Positions 27,194-34,662 of a DNA stretch of 64,000 bases are shown one piece after another. The notes beneath the pieces were generated by a model that saw nothing but the letters and a program-made list of their open reading frames with translations, made no database searches and was not told the origin of the DNA. The DNA is from Nocardioides sp. SYSU D00038 (GTDB taxonomy: Bacteria > Actinomycetota > Actinomycetes > Propionibacteriales > Nocardioidaceae). The position numbers and the translations under genes were made by a program. The stretch's first letter is position 1. Every line of letters starts with the position of its first letter. The stretch lies in the NCBI RefSeq assembly GCF_016924665.1, contig NZ_JAFFJT010000014.1, positions 124,001 through 188,000 of the forward strand, in the 5' to 3' direction.

Positions 27194-27204
27194 GTGTGCG
27201 ATCT

Positions 27205-27390
27205 CCGGCGGCGACGCCTTCGGAAGCTCACCTGTCGGGTTGGGACTGCCGTTGCCCCGGCCGGACCTCGTGGGCCCTGCCTTCACCCCCAGCCGCTCCG
27301 GGTCTCCCCGGGTCGGCGTACTGCTGGCTCTCCCGCGTCCGTCACCACACGCCCCTCGCGTGCTCGTCGTCACCCGGGGCCGTGACGGAC
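27205..27390 (-). promoter_or_regulatory. c-di-AMP riboswitch (ydaO/yuaA type)
   Basis: On the minus strand the leader shows the conserved blocks of the ydaO class: GGGGGTGAAGGC (27279-27290), then GGCAACGGCAGTCCC, AACCCGACAGGTGA (27228-27241) and a GAAGGC just before the gene. The last block is 23 nt from the start codon of a wall hydrolase, the usual target in actinobacteria, where ligand binding normally lowers expression. The 5' boundary is approximate. Confidence 0.88.
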
Positions 27391-27801
27391 TTCGGCGCGA
27401 CCCGGGCGGCCCCGCCGATCCGACGGGGACTCGTCGGCACTCTGCCCCATCTGGTTCACGTTTCACCAACCGGGGCGGCGCGATCTGCGCCACATCACGA
27501 GCGCGATCCGGGTTTGTTGACCCACGACGGCGGCCGGCCGGCCGTCGCACGCAGACCGCTGGTCAGCGCCTGACCTGCATCGATGCCGGGTGCGGCGCAG
27601 GCCGGCCCGCAGCGCAGCCGTCCTGGCGGCGACCGCCGCGAATAGTCGATTATTTTACTCTTGTTTTGGCCGGTAACGCCCTGCGACCGCCGGGAACAGG
27701 TCTGGACACCGGCCCGTCGTGCTCCCGCCCGGGTTCCTGCGTGCGCTTCAATGCCGTCACGTGACGGGGCCGGTCCCGGCACCGCCTGAGAGGGGATCCC
27801 G
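27391..27801. other. Divergent intergenic region with AT-rich palindrome
   Basis: No gene was found in this 411-bp gap. AATAGTCGATTATT at 27641-27654 is a near-perfect 14-bp palindrome inside an AT-rich patch (27640-27672) that stands out in a ~75% GC setting. It may be an operator or promoter element. The promoter for the c-di-AMP leader must lie at the left side of this interval. Confidence 0.35.
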
Positions 27802-28098
27802 ATGTCCGACACCACCACCACCGACACCCCGGCCAGCCCGCTGGTCCGCGGGCTCGGGCTGCTCGTGATCCTGGCCGCCGGCATCGTCAGTCTGCCGCTG
27901 GCCGCGGCGCCGATGGACGGCGAGGGCTCGGAGAACTGGATCATCCCGCTCCAGCTCGTCGGCATGGCCGTGGTCGGCGCCGTGGTCGGCCGGCTGACCG
28001 GCTGGGGGCTCGCCAGGGGTGCGGCGATCGGGCTGGCCTGCGCGGTCGTGGGCGTGGCGATCTTCTTCGTCCTCCTCAACGGCTGGGACGGCGCCTGA
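27802..28098 (+). CDS. Small membrane protein, unknown
   Basis: The 98-residue protein has a Thr-rich N-terminus and three hydrophobic segments (residues ~17-37, ~49-65 and ~72-93) with short loops. No family was recognised. AGGGG 6 nt before the ATG and consistent codon use support it as a real gene. It stands alone upstream of the guanidine-III riboswitch. Confidence 0.65.
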   Translation: MSDTTTTDTPASPLVRGLGLLVILAAGIVSLPLAAAPMDGEGSENWIIPLQLVGMAVVGAVVGRLTGWGLARGAAIGLACAVVGVAIFFVLLNGWDGA

Positions 28099-28205
28099 GC
28101 TCACCCGCTCCCCCCGGCGACGCCGGTGCCGTAACCGCTGGCTGTGACGGCTGGGGCGTGACAGCTGGGCTGTGACATCCTGCGACCAGGCCTCCCGAGG
28201 AGGCC

Positions 28206-28248
28206 CCGGACGAGGGGTGCCGTACCCGGTCAGCGACAAGACGGCGCC
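28206..28248 (+). promoter_or_regulatory. Guanidine-III (ykkC-III) riboswitch
   Basis: The 43-nt stretch matches the compact guanidine-III consensus block by block: CCGGACGAGG, then GTGCCGTACCCGGTCAG, then GACAAGACGGCGC. Its 3' pairing element ends a few bases before GGGAGG, the ribosome binding site of the SMR gene, so ligand binding would expose that site. Guanidine-III riboswitches are known to precede SMR-type guanidinium exporters, which is what follows. Confidence 0.9.
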
Positions 28249-28262
28249 GGGAGGTGCTCGTC

Positions 28263-28577
28263 GTGGCGTGGGTCGTGCTGGTCGTGTCCGGGGTGCTCGA
28301 GGCGGTCTGGGCCACCGCCCTGGGCCGCTCCGAGGGGCTGTCGCGTCCGTGGCCGACCACGGTGTTCGCGGTCGCCCTGCTGCTCAGCATGGGTGGGCTG
28401 GCCTGGGCGATGCGGACCCTGCCGACCGGCACGTCGTACGCCGTGTGGGTGGGCGTCGGCGCCGGGCTCACCGTCGGGTGGGGCATGGCCACCGGCACCG
28501 AGCCGGTCAGCGTCGTGCGCGTGCTGCTGATCCTCGGGCTCGTGGGCTGCATCGTCGGGCTCAAGCTCGCCCACTGA
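28263..28577 (+). CDS. gdx: SMR-family guanidinium exporter (Gdx/SugE type)
   Basis: This small multidrug-resistance protein of 104 residues has four hydrophobic helices, the conserved membrane glutamate E13 (SGVLEAVWA) and the Gdx-subtype signature TLPTGTSYAVWVGVGAGLT. Gdx dimers exchange guanidinium for protons and do not handle typical bulky drug cations. The GTG at 28263 matches the usual MAW start and has GGGAGG 8 nt upstream; a GTG three codons earlier is possible. The guanidine-III riboswitch directly upstream fixes the substrate assignment more firmly than sequence alone. Confidence 0.9.
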   Translation: MAWVVLVVSGVLEAVWATALGRSEGLSRPWPTTVFAVALLLSMGGLAWAMRTLPTGTSYAVWVGVGAGLTVGWGMATGTEPVSVVRVLLILGLVGCIVGLKLAH

Positions 28578-28610
28578 GCCGCCGGGCCCCGAGCCACGGC
28601 CGGCGCGCCG

Positions 28611-29132
28611 TCAGGCCAGGGCGCGGAGGTGGTGCACGAACGCGGGGTTGGTGAGCGCCCACGGCCCGCGGGCGGCGCGCACCAGCGCGATCGCGTCGTC
28701 GGGGCGGTGGCCCATCCGCACCAGCGCCGAGGCGACCACCAGCCCCGACCGGTTCAGCCCGCCCGAGCAGCGGACCAGCACCCGGCCGCCGGCGGCCACC
28801 GCCGCCTCGACCCGCTCGGCCAGCTCGGCCACCCGGGCTGCGATGCCAGGGTCGACGCCGGCGTCTGCCATCCGGGCGACCTGGTGCTCCACGCCGGCGG
28901 CGGGGCCGTAGCCCTCCCGGGTCGTCATGCTCACCACGAGGTCGAACTCGTCGGCCACCACGCACGCCGTCCGCGACTGCGAGCGCACGTCGTGCCCGCC
29001 CTGGAACAGCCCGGGCACCACCTCGTTCCACGGCTCCTCGCAGAGGGGGATCGACGTGGCCCGGCCCGAGCCGCGGCAGGCGGGGCAGTCGGGCATCGCG
29101 TCGGGCTCGGCGTAGCAGACGTGGCAGAGCAC
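28611..29132 (-). CDS. Dual-specificity-phosphatase-like protein with N-terminal zinc ribbon
   Basis: The 173-residue protein has a zinc-binding CHVC (C3, C6) and CPAC (C16, C19) pair, then a tyrosine-phosphatase-type domain with the P-loop C122-x5-R128 (RCSGGLNRSG). An aspartate general acid may lie in the DEFDLVVSM region, but this is not certain. GGGAGGACCC precedes the GTG. The zinc ribbon joined to a PTP fold is unusual and could serve substrate or nucleic-acid binding. The physiological substrate is unknown; the gene ends facing gdx. Confidence 0.78.
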   Translation of the reverse strand: MLCHVCYAEPDAMPDCPACRGSGRATSIPLCEEPWNEVVPGLFQGGHDVRSQSRTACVVADEFDLVVSMTTREGYGPAAGVEHQVARMADAGVDPGIAARVAELAERVEAAVAAGGRVLVRCSGGLNRSGLVVASALVRMGHRPDDAIALVRAARGPWALTNPAFVHHLRALA

Positions 29133-29185
29133 GGGTCCTCCCCTCCTTGCGTGCCGGATCGCCGGGGTCCGGCGGCCGTCGGAGT

Positions 29186-30313
29186 CTAGGGGGCGGGAAG
29201 GTCCACGGGACGGGTGCGCTCGAGGACGTGCACGCCGTCGGGCAGCACGTAGACCAGCGCGGGCGTCGACGAGCCGGGGGCCAGCACCAGCTGTGCGGGG
29301 CTGCCAGGGTCGGCCTCGGGGAACGGCGTGGGCAGGGCCTCGGGCTCGGCCACCCGTCCCCGGGGGTCGATGCTGGTCGCGCCCACGAGCTGCACCGACT
29401 CGTCGTCCTCGCCCACACCGGTGAGGAACACGTGCAGCACGTCGTCGGCCCCCGCCCGCACCTGCAGGCCGACGTGGGCCGGGGCGCCCGAGGCGGTCAC
29501 CAGCGGCAGCGCCCGGGCCACGCCCACGTCGGGCAGGGCGAGCCGCAGCCGCCGGGCGGGGGTCAGCGTGAACGGGGTGCCGGACGGGGTGCGGTAGGCC
29601 GCCACCCGGCGCAGCGACCCGTCGGCGGGGTCGACGGCCACCGGTCGCCCCTCCGCCGACGAACCGTAGAGCAGCCGACCGTCGCTGTAGGTAGGCGCGA
29701 AGGACCCGTCGACCGCGACCTGGTCGGGCCGGCCGTCCCGAAGCCGGAGCAGCCAGGTGCGGTCCGGCTCCTGCCGGGCCGCGACCAGGGTGCCGTCGTC
29801 GAGCACGTGAGGCAGCTGCCACTGGAACAGGGTGCCGTCGACCAGCAGGTCCGGGCCGAGGCGCACGGCCCCCAGGTACCGCCCGTCGGCGTCGTGGTGG
29901 GCGAGACGCCGCTTCGCCGCATCGAGGAACCACCAGGTGCCGTCGGGCGCGGGAGCGCCGTACTCGGGGCCGAGGTCGAGGCTGCCGGAGTCGCCACCGG
30001 GGGCGGTGCCGAGCGACTCGGGTCCGGGTCCGTAGGGCACCACGAACCGCTCGCGCCATCCTGGTGGCAGCCCGGACGACGCCGCCGGCACCACGAGGCG
30101 GTCAACGTCGAGGTCCCGCTCCCCCGCCGCGGTCGCCGTGGGCGTCGCGTCCGTCGAGGCACTCGCATCCGACGAGACCGGCTGCCGGGTGGCGGTCGGG
30201 GACGACGACGGGTCCCGGTCCGACGAGCAGGCGGCGAGCAGCAGCGCCGCGAGCAGGAGCCCGGCGAGCAGGACTGCGCGGGCGGCCGGGGGGCGGTGGG
30301 GGCGACCGGCCAC
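29186..30313 (-). CDS. Predicted lipoprotein of unknown function
   Basis: The 375-residue protein has a lipoprotein signal (VLLAGLLLAALLLAAC) with lipidated Cys29, then a Ser/Thr/Pro linker and a domain rich in short aromatic beta-type repeats (TWWFLDAAKRRLAHHDADGRYLGAVRL in parts; TWLLRLRDGRPDQVAVDG) that suggests a beta-propeller. It is anchored outside the cytoplasmic membrane. GGAGGACGACG precedes the GTG start. No ligand or partner is indicated by neighbours. Confidence 0.75.
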   Translation of the reverse strand: MAGRPHRPPAARAVLLAGLLLAALLLAACSSDRDPSSSPTATRQPVSSDASASTDATPTATAAGERDLDVDRLVVPAASSGLPPGWRERFVVPYGPGPESLGTAPGGDSGSLDLGPEYGAPAPDGTWWFLDAAKRRLAHHDADGRYLGAVRLGPDLLVDGTLFQWQLPHVLDDGTLVAARQEPDRTWLLRLRDGRPDQVAVDGSFAPTYSDGRLLYGSSAEGRPVAVDPADGSLRRVAAYRTPSGTPFTLTPARRLRLALPDVGVARALPLVTASGAPAHVGLQVRAGADDVLHVFLTGVGEDDESVQLVGATSIDPRGRVAEPEALPTPFPEADPGSPAQLVLAPGSSTPALVYVLPDGVHVLERTRPVDLPAP

Positions 30314-30386
30314 CGTCGTCCTCCCCTCCGACGGACGCCCTGCCCGCCTGGGTCATCGTGGTGGTCGCGGTGGGGAGTGACAAGCC

Positions 30387-30950
30387 TCAGCCCGCCGGGG
30401 CCACCCCTGGCACGACCTCGAGCCGGTCGAGGAGGAACAGCACGGCCTCGGCGAACGGGTGGCCCTCGGCCCGGCGCACCACCTCGGGCCAGTCGACCTG
30501 CTCGCGCAGGGCGCGGAGCACCGGCAGCACCGCGGCGACGTCGCAGTAGTGCTCGGTGAGCGCGAGCAGCTTGTCGGAGACCAGGTCGGTCACTGACACG
30601 ACCGGCATCTCCACCGACAGCACGCCGCGCGACTCGGCCCGCTCGAGCTCGCCCTCGACGGTGGCGCTCAGCGAGCGGTGGATCACGTCGACGACCGACG
30701 GCCCGATCGGCACCTTGAACAGCCAGTCCTCGGGCGGCTGCACCACGGTGAGCCCGGCCGCCGCCAGCTCGGCGGCCAGCTCCTCGGCGTCCTCGGCCCG
30801 GACGAGGAAGTCGACGTCGTTGATCGACTCCGGTGCGCCGTGCGCCCAGGCGGCGTAGCCACCGGCGAGCGCGAACGGCCGGCCGGTGCCCTTCAGCACG
30901 ACCGCCACGGTCTTCAAGGCCTCGCGCAGGTCGTCGCTGGTGGGATTCAT
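30387..30950 (-). CDS. Nucleotidyltransferase-fold protein
   Basis: The 187-residue protein has the minimal nucleotidyltransferase pattern: LAGGYAAWAHG followed by NDVDFLV, with the two aspartates expected to bind metal, then a helical C-terminal half (VSDKLLALTEHYCDVAAVLPVLRAL in parts). It resembles AbiEii/MNT-type and other uncharacterised NTase proteins. No HEPN partner or antitoxin gene lies next to it, so a toxin-antitoxin role is not supported. The ATG at 30950 is divergent from the endonuclease-like gene by 63 bp. Confidence 0.7.
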   Translation of the reverse strand: MNPTSDDLREALKTVAVVLKGTGRPFALAGGYAAWAHGAPESINDVDFLVRAEDAEELAAELAAAGLTVVQPPEDWLFKVPIGPSVVDVIHRSLSATVEGELERAESRGVLSVEMPVVSVTDLVSDKLLALTEHYCDVAAVLPVLRALREQVDWPEVVRRAEGHPFAEAVLFLLDRLEVVPGVAPAG

Positions 30951-31013
30951 GCGGGGCGGGTACCCGCTGGCCTCCGCGGGCATGACCGGCTGCCCACCGG
31001 GCAACGGGGGGTC

Positions 31014-31772
31014 ATGCGCCTGGCGACGTTCAACATCCTCAGCGGCCGCTCCCCCGTCGACGACGTCGTGGACGAGCAGCGCTTCGCCGACGCGATCACC
31101 GCCCTCGACGCCGACCTGCTGGGCCTGCAGGAGGTCGACCGCAACCAGCCGCGCTCGCAGCACGCCGACCTCACCGCGATCGCGGCGGAGGCGATGGGGG
31201 CGCCGCACCACCTGTTCGTGGCCGCGCTGACCGGCACCCCCGGAGCGACCTGGTCGGCGGCCACCGGCGAGGAGCAGCCGGACTCCGCGGCCTACGGCGT
31301 CGCCTTCCTCAGCCGCCACCCGGTCGTCGGCTGGCAGGTGGTCCGACTGGCGCCGGCACCGGTGCCGGTGCCCCACCGGTTCCACGACCAGGTGCTGCCG
31401 GAGTGGGTGCGCGACGAGCCGCGGGTGGCCGTGGTCGCCGAGGTCGACACCCCGGCCGGGCGGATCGACGTGGTGACCACGCACCTGTCGTTCCTGCGGG
31501 CCTGGAACGGACGGCAGCTGCGCCGTCTGCTACGCGCGCTCCCCCGCTCCCGGCGGCCCCGGGTGCTGCTGGGGGACCTCAACATGGGCCGCGAGCGCGC
31601 CGAGCGGATCACCCGCATGCGCCCCCTGGCCACGGGTCCCACCTTTCCGGCCGCCGGCCCGGAGGAGCAGCTCGACCACATCCTCACCGACAGCTCGCTC
31701 ACCGCGCGCCACGGCGGCCCGCAGCGGCTCCCGATGTCGGACCACCTCGCCCTGGTGGCCGAGGTCTCCTGA
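31014..31772 (+). CDS. Endonuclease/exonuclease/phosphatase family protein
   Basis: The 252-residue protein has the metal-dependent EEP fold motifs: RLATFNIL near the N-terminus, LGLQEVDRNQPRS, VVTTHLSF, LLGDLNM and MSDHLALVAEV at the end. These Asn, Glu, Asp and His residues form the catalytic centre of DNase I-like enzymes. Substrate (DNA, RNA or phospholipid) cannot be assigned. There is no export signal. The GGGGGG run before the ATG is the probable ribosome binding site. Confidence 0.88.
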   Translation: MRLATFNILSGRSPVDDVVDEQRFADAITALDADLLGLQEVDRNQPRSQHADLTAIAAEAMGAPHHLFVAALTGTPGATWSAATGEEQPDSAAYGVAFLSRHPVVGWQVVRLAPAPVPVPHRFHDQVLPEWVRDEPRVAVVAEVDTPAGRIDVVTTHLSFLRAWNGRQLRRLLRALPRSRRPRVLLGDLNMGRERAERITRMRPLATGPTFPAAGPEEQLDHILTDSSLTARHGGPQRLPMSDHLALVAEVS

Positions 31773-31819
31773 CGGGGCCCGCCCTCGGGTGGTGGGTGGC
31801 GGGGTGGTGGGTGGCGGGT

Positions 31820-32020
31820 GGCGGTGCGTCAGCCCCCGTTGCGGGTCGGTGAATCGAGGCCTGCTCACCGCCGCCCGGCGCCGCGCGAGGCGGCGGTGCG
31901 TCAGCCGCTGTTGCGGGTCGGTGAATGGAGGCCTGCTCACCGCCGCCCGGCGCCGCGCGAGGCGGCGGTGCGTCAGCCGCCGTTGTGAGTCGGTGGACGG
32001 AGGCGTGCTCACCGCCGCCC
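31820..32020. repeat. Three 72-bp tandem repeats, family D, locus 1
   Basis: Copies start at 31820, 31892 and 31964 with GGCGGTGCGTCAGCC and run through GGTCGGTG(A/G)A(T/C)..GAGGC to a CTGCTCACCGCCGCC end. The ends (GGCGGTG and CACCGCC) are complementary, so each unit can fold. The array fills the convergent gap between the EEP gene and the DUF2243 gene. Related copies occur at 40.9 kb. Confidence 0.8.
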
Positions 32021-32067
32021 GCTCGCCTGGCCCGGTGCCGGCCCGAGCGCGGCCAGCAGGACGGCCC

Positions 32068-32574
32068 TCAGCCCACCGTGCCACGATCCGCCGCCTCGGC
32101 GGCCATCGTCCGTTCGCCGCGGCGCTGCACCAGCAGGCCGACCACGACCAGGAGCACGCCGAGCGCCAGGAACCCGAGGTCCCAGGCCAGCGGGCCGCCG
32201 AGGTCGTCGCGGACGTGGTGGATGCCGAGCAGCTGGTGGTCGACGAGTCCCTCGACCAGGTTGAACCCGCCCCACCCGACCAGCACGCCGCCGAGGTGGA
32301 ACCCCCAGCTCGGGGCCAGCCGGCCCTGCCGCCACTGCGCGAGGGTCACCAGCGATGCCCCGACGACGAACAGCCACGTGAGCACGTGGAAGAACCCGTC
32401 GGCCAGGATGTTGACCTCGAGGCCGGCGACGGTCGTGGTCGACTCCTCGCTGCTGAGCAGGTGGTGCCACTGCAGCAGCTGGTGGAGCACGATGCCGTCG
32501 ACGAAGCCGCCCAGGCCGATGCCGTACATCAGCCCGGCCGCCCGTGACGGCCGCTCCCGCGCCGTGGTGCTCAT
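32068..32574 (-). CDS. DUF2243 membrane protein
   Basis: The 168-residue protein has four hydrophobic segments and the conserved histidines of DUF2243: GGFVDGIVLHQLLQWHHLLS, ADGFFHVLTWLFVV and NLVEGLVDHQLLGIHHVRD. The His-rich helices suggest metal or heme binding in the membrane, but the function is not known. ATG at 32574 gives the usual family length. Confidence 0.85.
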   Translation of the reverse strand: MSTTARERPSRAAGLMYGIGLGGFVDGIVLHQLLQWHHLLSSEESTTTVAGLEVNILADGFFHVLTWLFVVGASLVTLAQWRQGRLAPSWGFHLGGVLVGWGGFNLVEGLVDHQLLGIHHVRDDLGGPLAWDLGFLALGVLLVVVGLLVQRRGERTMAAEAADRGTVG

Positions 32575-32629
32575 GCGGGTCGGTTGCCGAGGGCCCGGCT
32601 TTCATCCCACGGCCTCCGACGGGCGTGGC

Positions 32630-32635
32630 TATCGT
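32630..32635 (+). promoter_or_regulatory. Predicted -10 of leaderless HhH-GyrI promoter
   Basis: TATCGT lies 6 nt before the GTG at 32642, which has no Shine-Dalgarno. Confidence 0.5.
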
Positions 32636-32641
32636 GCCGCT

Positions 32642-33529
32642 GTGGCCGCCCATCCGCCCTCCCCGTCCACCACCCCTCGGAGCCTGCCCCGGGTCGGGGC
32701 GCCGGCCACCCGCGCGCTCGAGGCGGCCGGCTACCGCACCCTCGACGACCTGGCCGGGGTGCCGAGCACCGAGCTCGCCGCGCTGCACGGCGTCGGGCCC
32801 ACGGCGGTGCGGATCATCGAGGCGGCGCTGGCCGAGCACGCTCCAGAGCCCACCACCACACCCGCCGTCCGTGCGAAGGTCGACTTCAAGAGGACCTTCG
32901 ACCCCTACCGCGCCCGGGCGGGCGAGTTCCGCACCCTCGACCTGCCGCCGCTGCAGTACCTCATGGTCGACGGGCACGGCGACCCCAACACCGCCCCGGC
33001 GTACGCCGAGGCTCTCGCGGCCCTCTACCCCGTGGCCTACAAGATCAAGTTCGCGAGCAAGCAGGAGCTGGGCCGCGACTACGTCGTGCCGCCGCTGGAG
33101 GCGCTGTGGTGGGCCGACGACATGGACGCCTTCACCACCGCGCGCGACAAGTCCGCGTGGAGCTGGACCGTGATGCTGATGGTCCCCGACTGGATCACCC
33201 GCGACCGGTACGACGGCGCGGTCGCCCGGGTGGCGGCCGCCGACCCGCCTGCCGCGCTCGCCCGGGTCCGCCTGGAGACCCTCGAGGAGGGCACGGTCGT
33301 GCAGACCCTCCACGTCGGCCCGTACGACGACGAGGCCGAGGTGCTGGCGCGCCTGCACCACGAGGTGATCCCCGCCGCCGGGCTGCGGATGACCGGCCGG
33401 CACCACGAGATCTACCTCGGCGACCCGCGTCGGGTCGCGCCCGAGCGGCTGCGCACCATCCTGCGCCAGCCGGTCGCGCCGGTCGAGCCGGCCGGGACGG
33501 TCGAGCCGGCCGGGACGGCTGGGGCCTGA
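32642..33529 (+). CDS. Helix-hairpin-helix / GyrI-like domain fusion
   Basis: The 295-residue protein has two parts. Residues ~15-65 form a helix-hairpin-helix unit (VGAPATRALEAAGYRTLDDLAG, LAALHGVGPTAVRIIEAAL). Residues ~80-280 are a GyrI-like small-molecule-binding domain (DLPPLQYLMVDGHGDPN, LYPVAYKIKFASKQELGRDYVV, LEALWWADDM). Stand-alone GyrI-like proteins of this type are common; joining to a DNA-binding-type HhH is less usual and hints at nucleic-acid-linked sensing. The tail repeats VEPAGT twice. The start is set by the leaderless -10 hexamer. Confidence 0.78.
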   Translation: MAAHPPSPSTTPRSLPRVGAPATRALEAAGYRTLDDLAGVPSTELAALHGVGPTAVRIIEAALAEHAPEPTTTPAVRAKVDFKRTFDPYRARAGEFRTLDLPPLQYLMVDGHGDPNTAPAYAEALAALYPVAYKIKFASKQELGRDYVVPPLEALWWADDMDAFTTARDKSAWSWTVMLMVPDWITRDRYDGAVARVAAADPPAALARVRLETLEEGTVVQTLHVGPYDDEAEVLARLHHEVIPAAGLRMTGRHHEIYLGDPRRVAPERLRTILRQPVAPVEPAGTVEPAGTAGA

Positions 33530-33533
33530 CCGA

Positions 33534-34121
33534 CTACCCCGCCGACGCCGGACCGGTCGCGGGCCCGCCCAGCACGACGCCGATCAGCCGGTCAAGCTCG
33601 GCACCGGCCAGTCGCCGCGACGTCATCAGCCGGGCGTAGACCAGCGCCCCGACCAGCGCGAGCGCCGCCAGCTCCGCGTCGGTGTCGGGCCAGTCGCCGT
33701 CGTCGACGCCACGCCGGACGGCGCGCACGAGGCGGGCCCGCCGAGCGTCGTTGGCGGCGTGGTGGACGGCGCGGAACGCCGGGTCGCGCTCGGAGCCCTC
33801 GATGATCGCCGGCAGGCACTCCGCCACCAGGGAGTCGTTGAACGCCGAGTCCAGGTGGCCCAGCAGGGCCCGGACGTCCTCCCGCGAGTCGTCCCGGGCG
33901 GTTGGCTGCGGGTGCACCGCGCGCAGGGCGGCGACCACCAGGTCGGCGCGCTCGGGCCACAGCCGGTAGATGGTGCTGCGAGCGACCCCGCTGCGGGTGG
34001 CCACCCCGTCGATGGTGAAGCCGCCGTAGCCCTCCTCGGCAAGCTCGCGCACGGCCGCCTCGAGCACCGCGGCGCGGGAGCGCGTCACCCGCGGGTCCTC
34101 GCGGATCCCCTCGTCCGTCAT
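33534..34121 (-). CDS. TetR-family transcriptional regulator
   Basis: The 195-residue regulator has an N-terminal TetR helix-turn-helix (AAVRELAEEGYGGFTIDGVA, GVARSTIYRLWPERADLV) and a C-terminal ligand-binding domain of the TetR_C_11 sort. ATG at 34121 has GGGAGG 6 nt upstream. It diverges from the VOC gene, with a dyad between them that is a probable operator, so it likely represses itself and that gene. The inducer is unknown. Confidence 0.88.
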   Translation of the reverse strand: MTDEGIREDPRVTRSRAAVLEAAVRELAEEGYGGFTIDGVATRSGVARSTIYRLWPERADLVVAALRAVHPQPTARDDSREDVRALLGHLDSAFNDSLVAECLPAIIEGSERDPAFRAVHHAANDARRARLVRAVRRGVDDGDWPDTDAELAALALVGALVYARLMTSRRLAGAELDRLIGVVLGGPATGPASAG

Positions 34122-34139
34122 GAATACCTCCCGCCTTTT

Positions 34140-34163
34140 GCAACACAACTGTTGCACAACTGT
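34140..34163. promoter_or_regulatory. Candidate TetR operator
   Basis: GCAACA-CAAC-TGTTGC (34140-34155) is an inverted repeat in the 80-bp divergent gap. ACAACTGT is also directly repeated at 34145 and 34156, 11 bp apart. Confidence 0.55.
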
Positions 34164-34201
34164 CGGAGGGTGCCTACCGTCGAAGCCGGAGGTGACCCAC
34201 C

Positions 34202-34573
34202 ATGGCCACGAGCGTGCGCTACATCGTCGACGACACCGACGACCTCTCGGTCTACGAGCTGCTCGGGTTCACCGTGCTGGCCCACCCCTCCCCCGGGTTC
34301 GCCGTGCTGGAGCGGGGCGGGACCCGCCTGCTGCTCAACGTCCCCGGTGGCGGCGGCGGAGCCGGCCGCACCACCACCGGCGCGACGCCGCGGCCCGGCG
34401 GGTGGAACCGGCTGCAGCTCGAGGTCGACTCCCTCGACGAGCTGGTCACCGACCTGGCGGCCGCGGGGGTGCGCATCCGCAGCGGCGTCGTCGACGGCCG
34501 CGGCGGCCGCCAGGCGATCGTCGAGGACACCTCGGGCAACCCCTTCGAGCTGTTCGAGCCCGCCGCCCGCTAG
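34202..34573 (+). CDS. VOC (glyoxalase/bleomycin-resistance-like) family protein
   Basis: The 123-residue protein shows the beta-alpha-beta-beta-beta pattern of the vicinal-oxygen-chelate fold: MATSVRYIVDDTDDLSVYELLGF, GFAVLERGGTRLLLNVP, LQLEVDSLDELVTDLAAAGV and VEDTSGNPFELFEP. It could be a glyoxalase-like enzyme or a resistance protein that sequesters a small molecule. GGAGG precedes the ATG by about 9 nt. The divergent tetR gene is its likely regulator. Confidence 0.85.
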   Translation: MATSVRYIVDDTDDLSVYELLGFTVLAHPSPGFAVLERGGTRLLLNVPGGGGGAGRTTTGATPRPGGWNRLQLEVDSLDELVTDLAAAGVRIRSGVVDGRGGRQAIVEDTSGNPFELFEPAAR

Positions 34574-34649
34574 GGCGGCGGGCTCACGTCCGCCGGGATC
34601 CGGACAGCCACGGGCGGAGCGTTGCGGGGCCGAGGTCGGTGGTGGGCCG

Positions 34650-34655
34650 TAGTCT
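34650..34655 (+). promoter_or_regulatory. Predicted -10 of leaderless ATPase promoter
   Basis: TAGTCT lies 7 nt before the GTG at 34663; no Shine-Dalgarno is present. Confidence 0.5.
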
Positions 34656-34662
34656 CGCCAGG

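Noticed and set aside
30387..30950. Toxin-antitoxin (AbiE or MNT/HEPN) system
   Set aside because: The nucleotidyltransferase-like gene has no adjacent partner; its divergent neighbour is an EEP-family enzyme.
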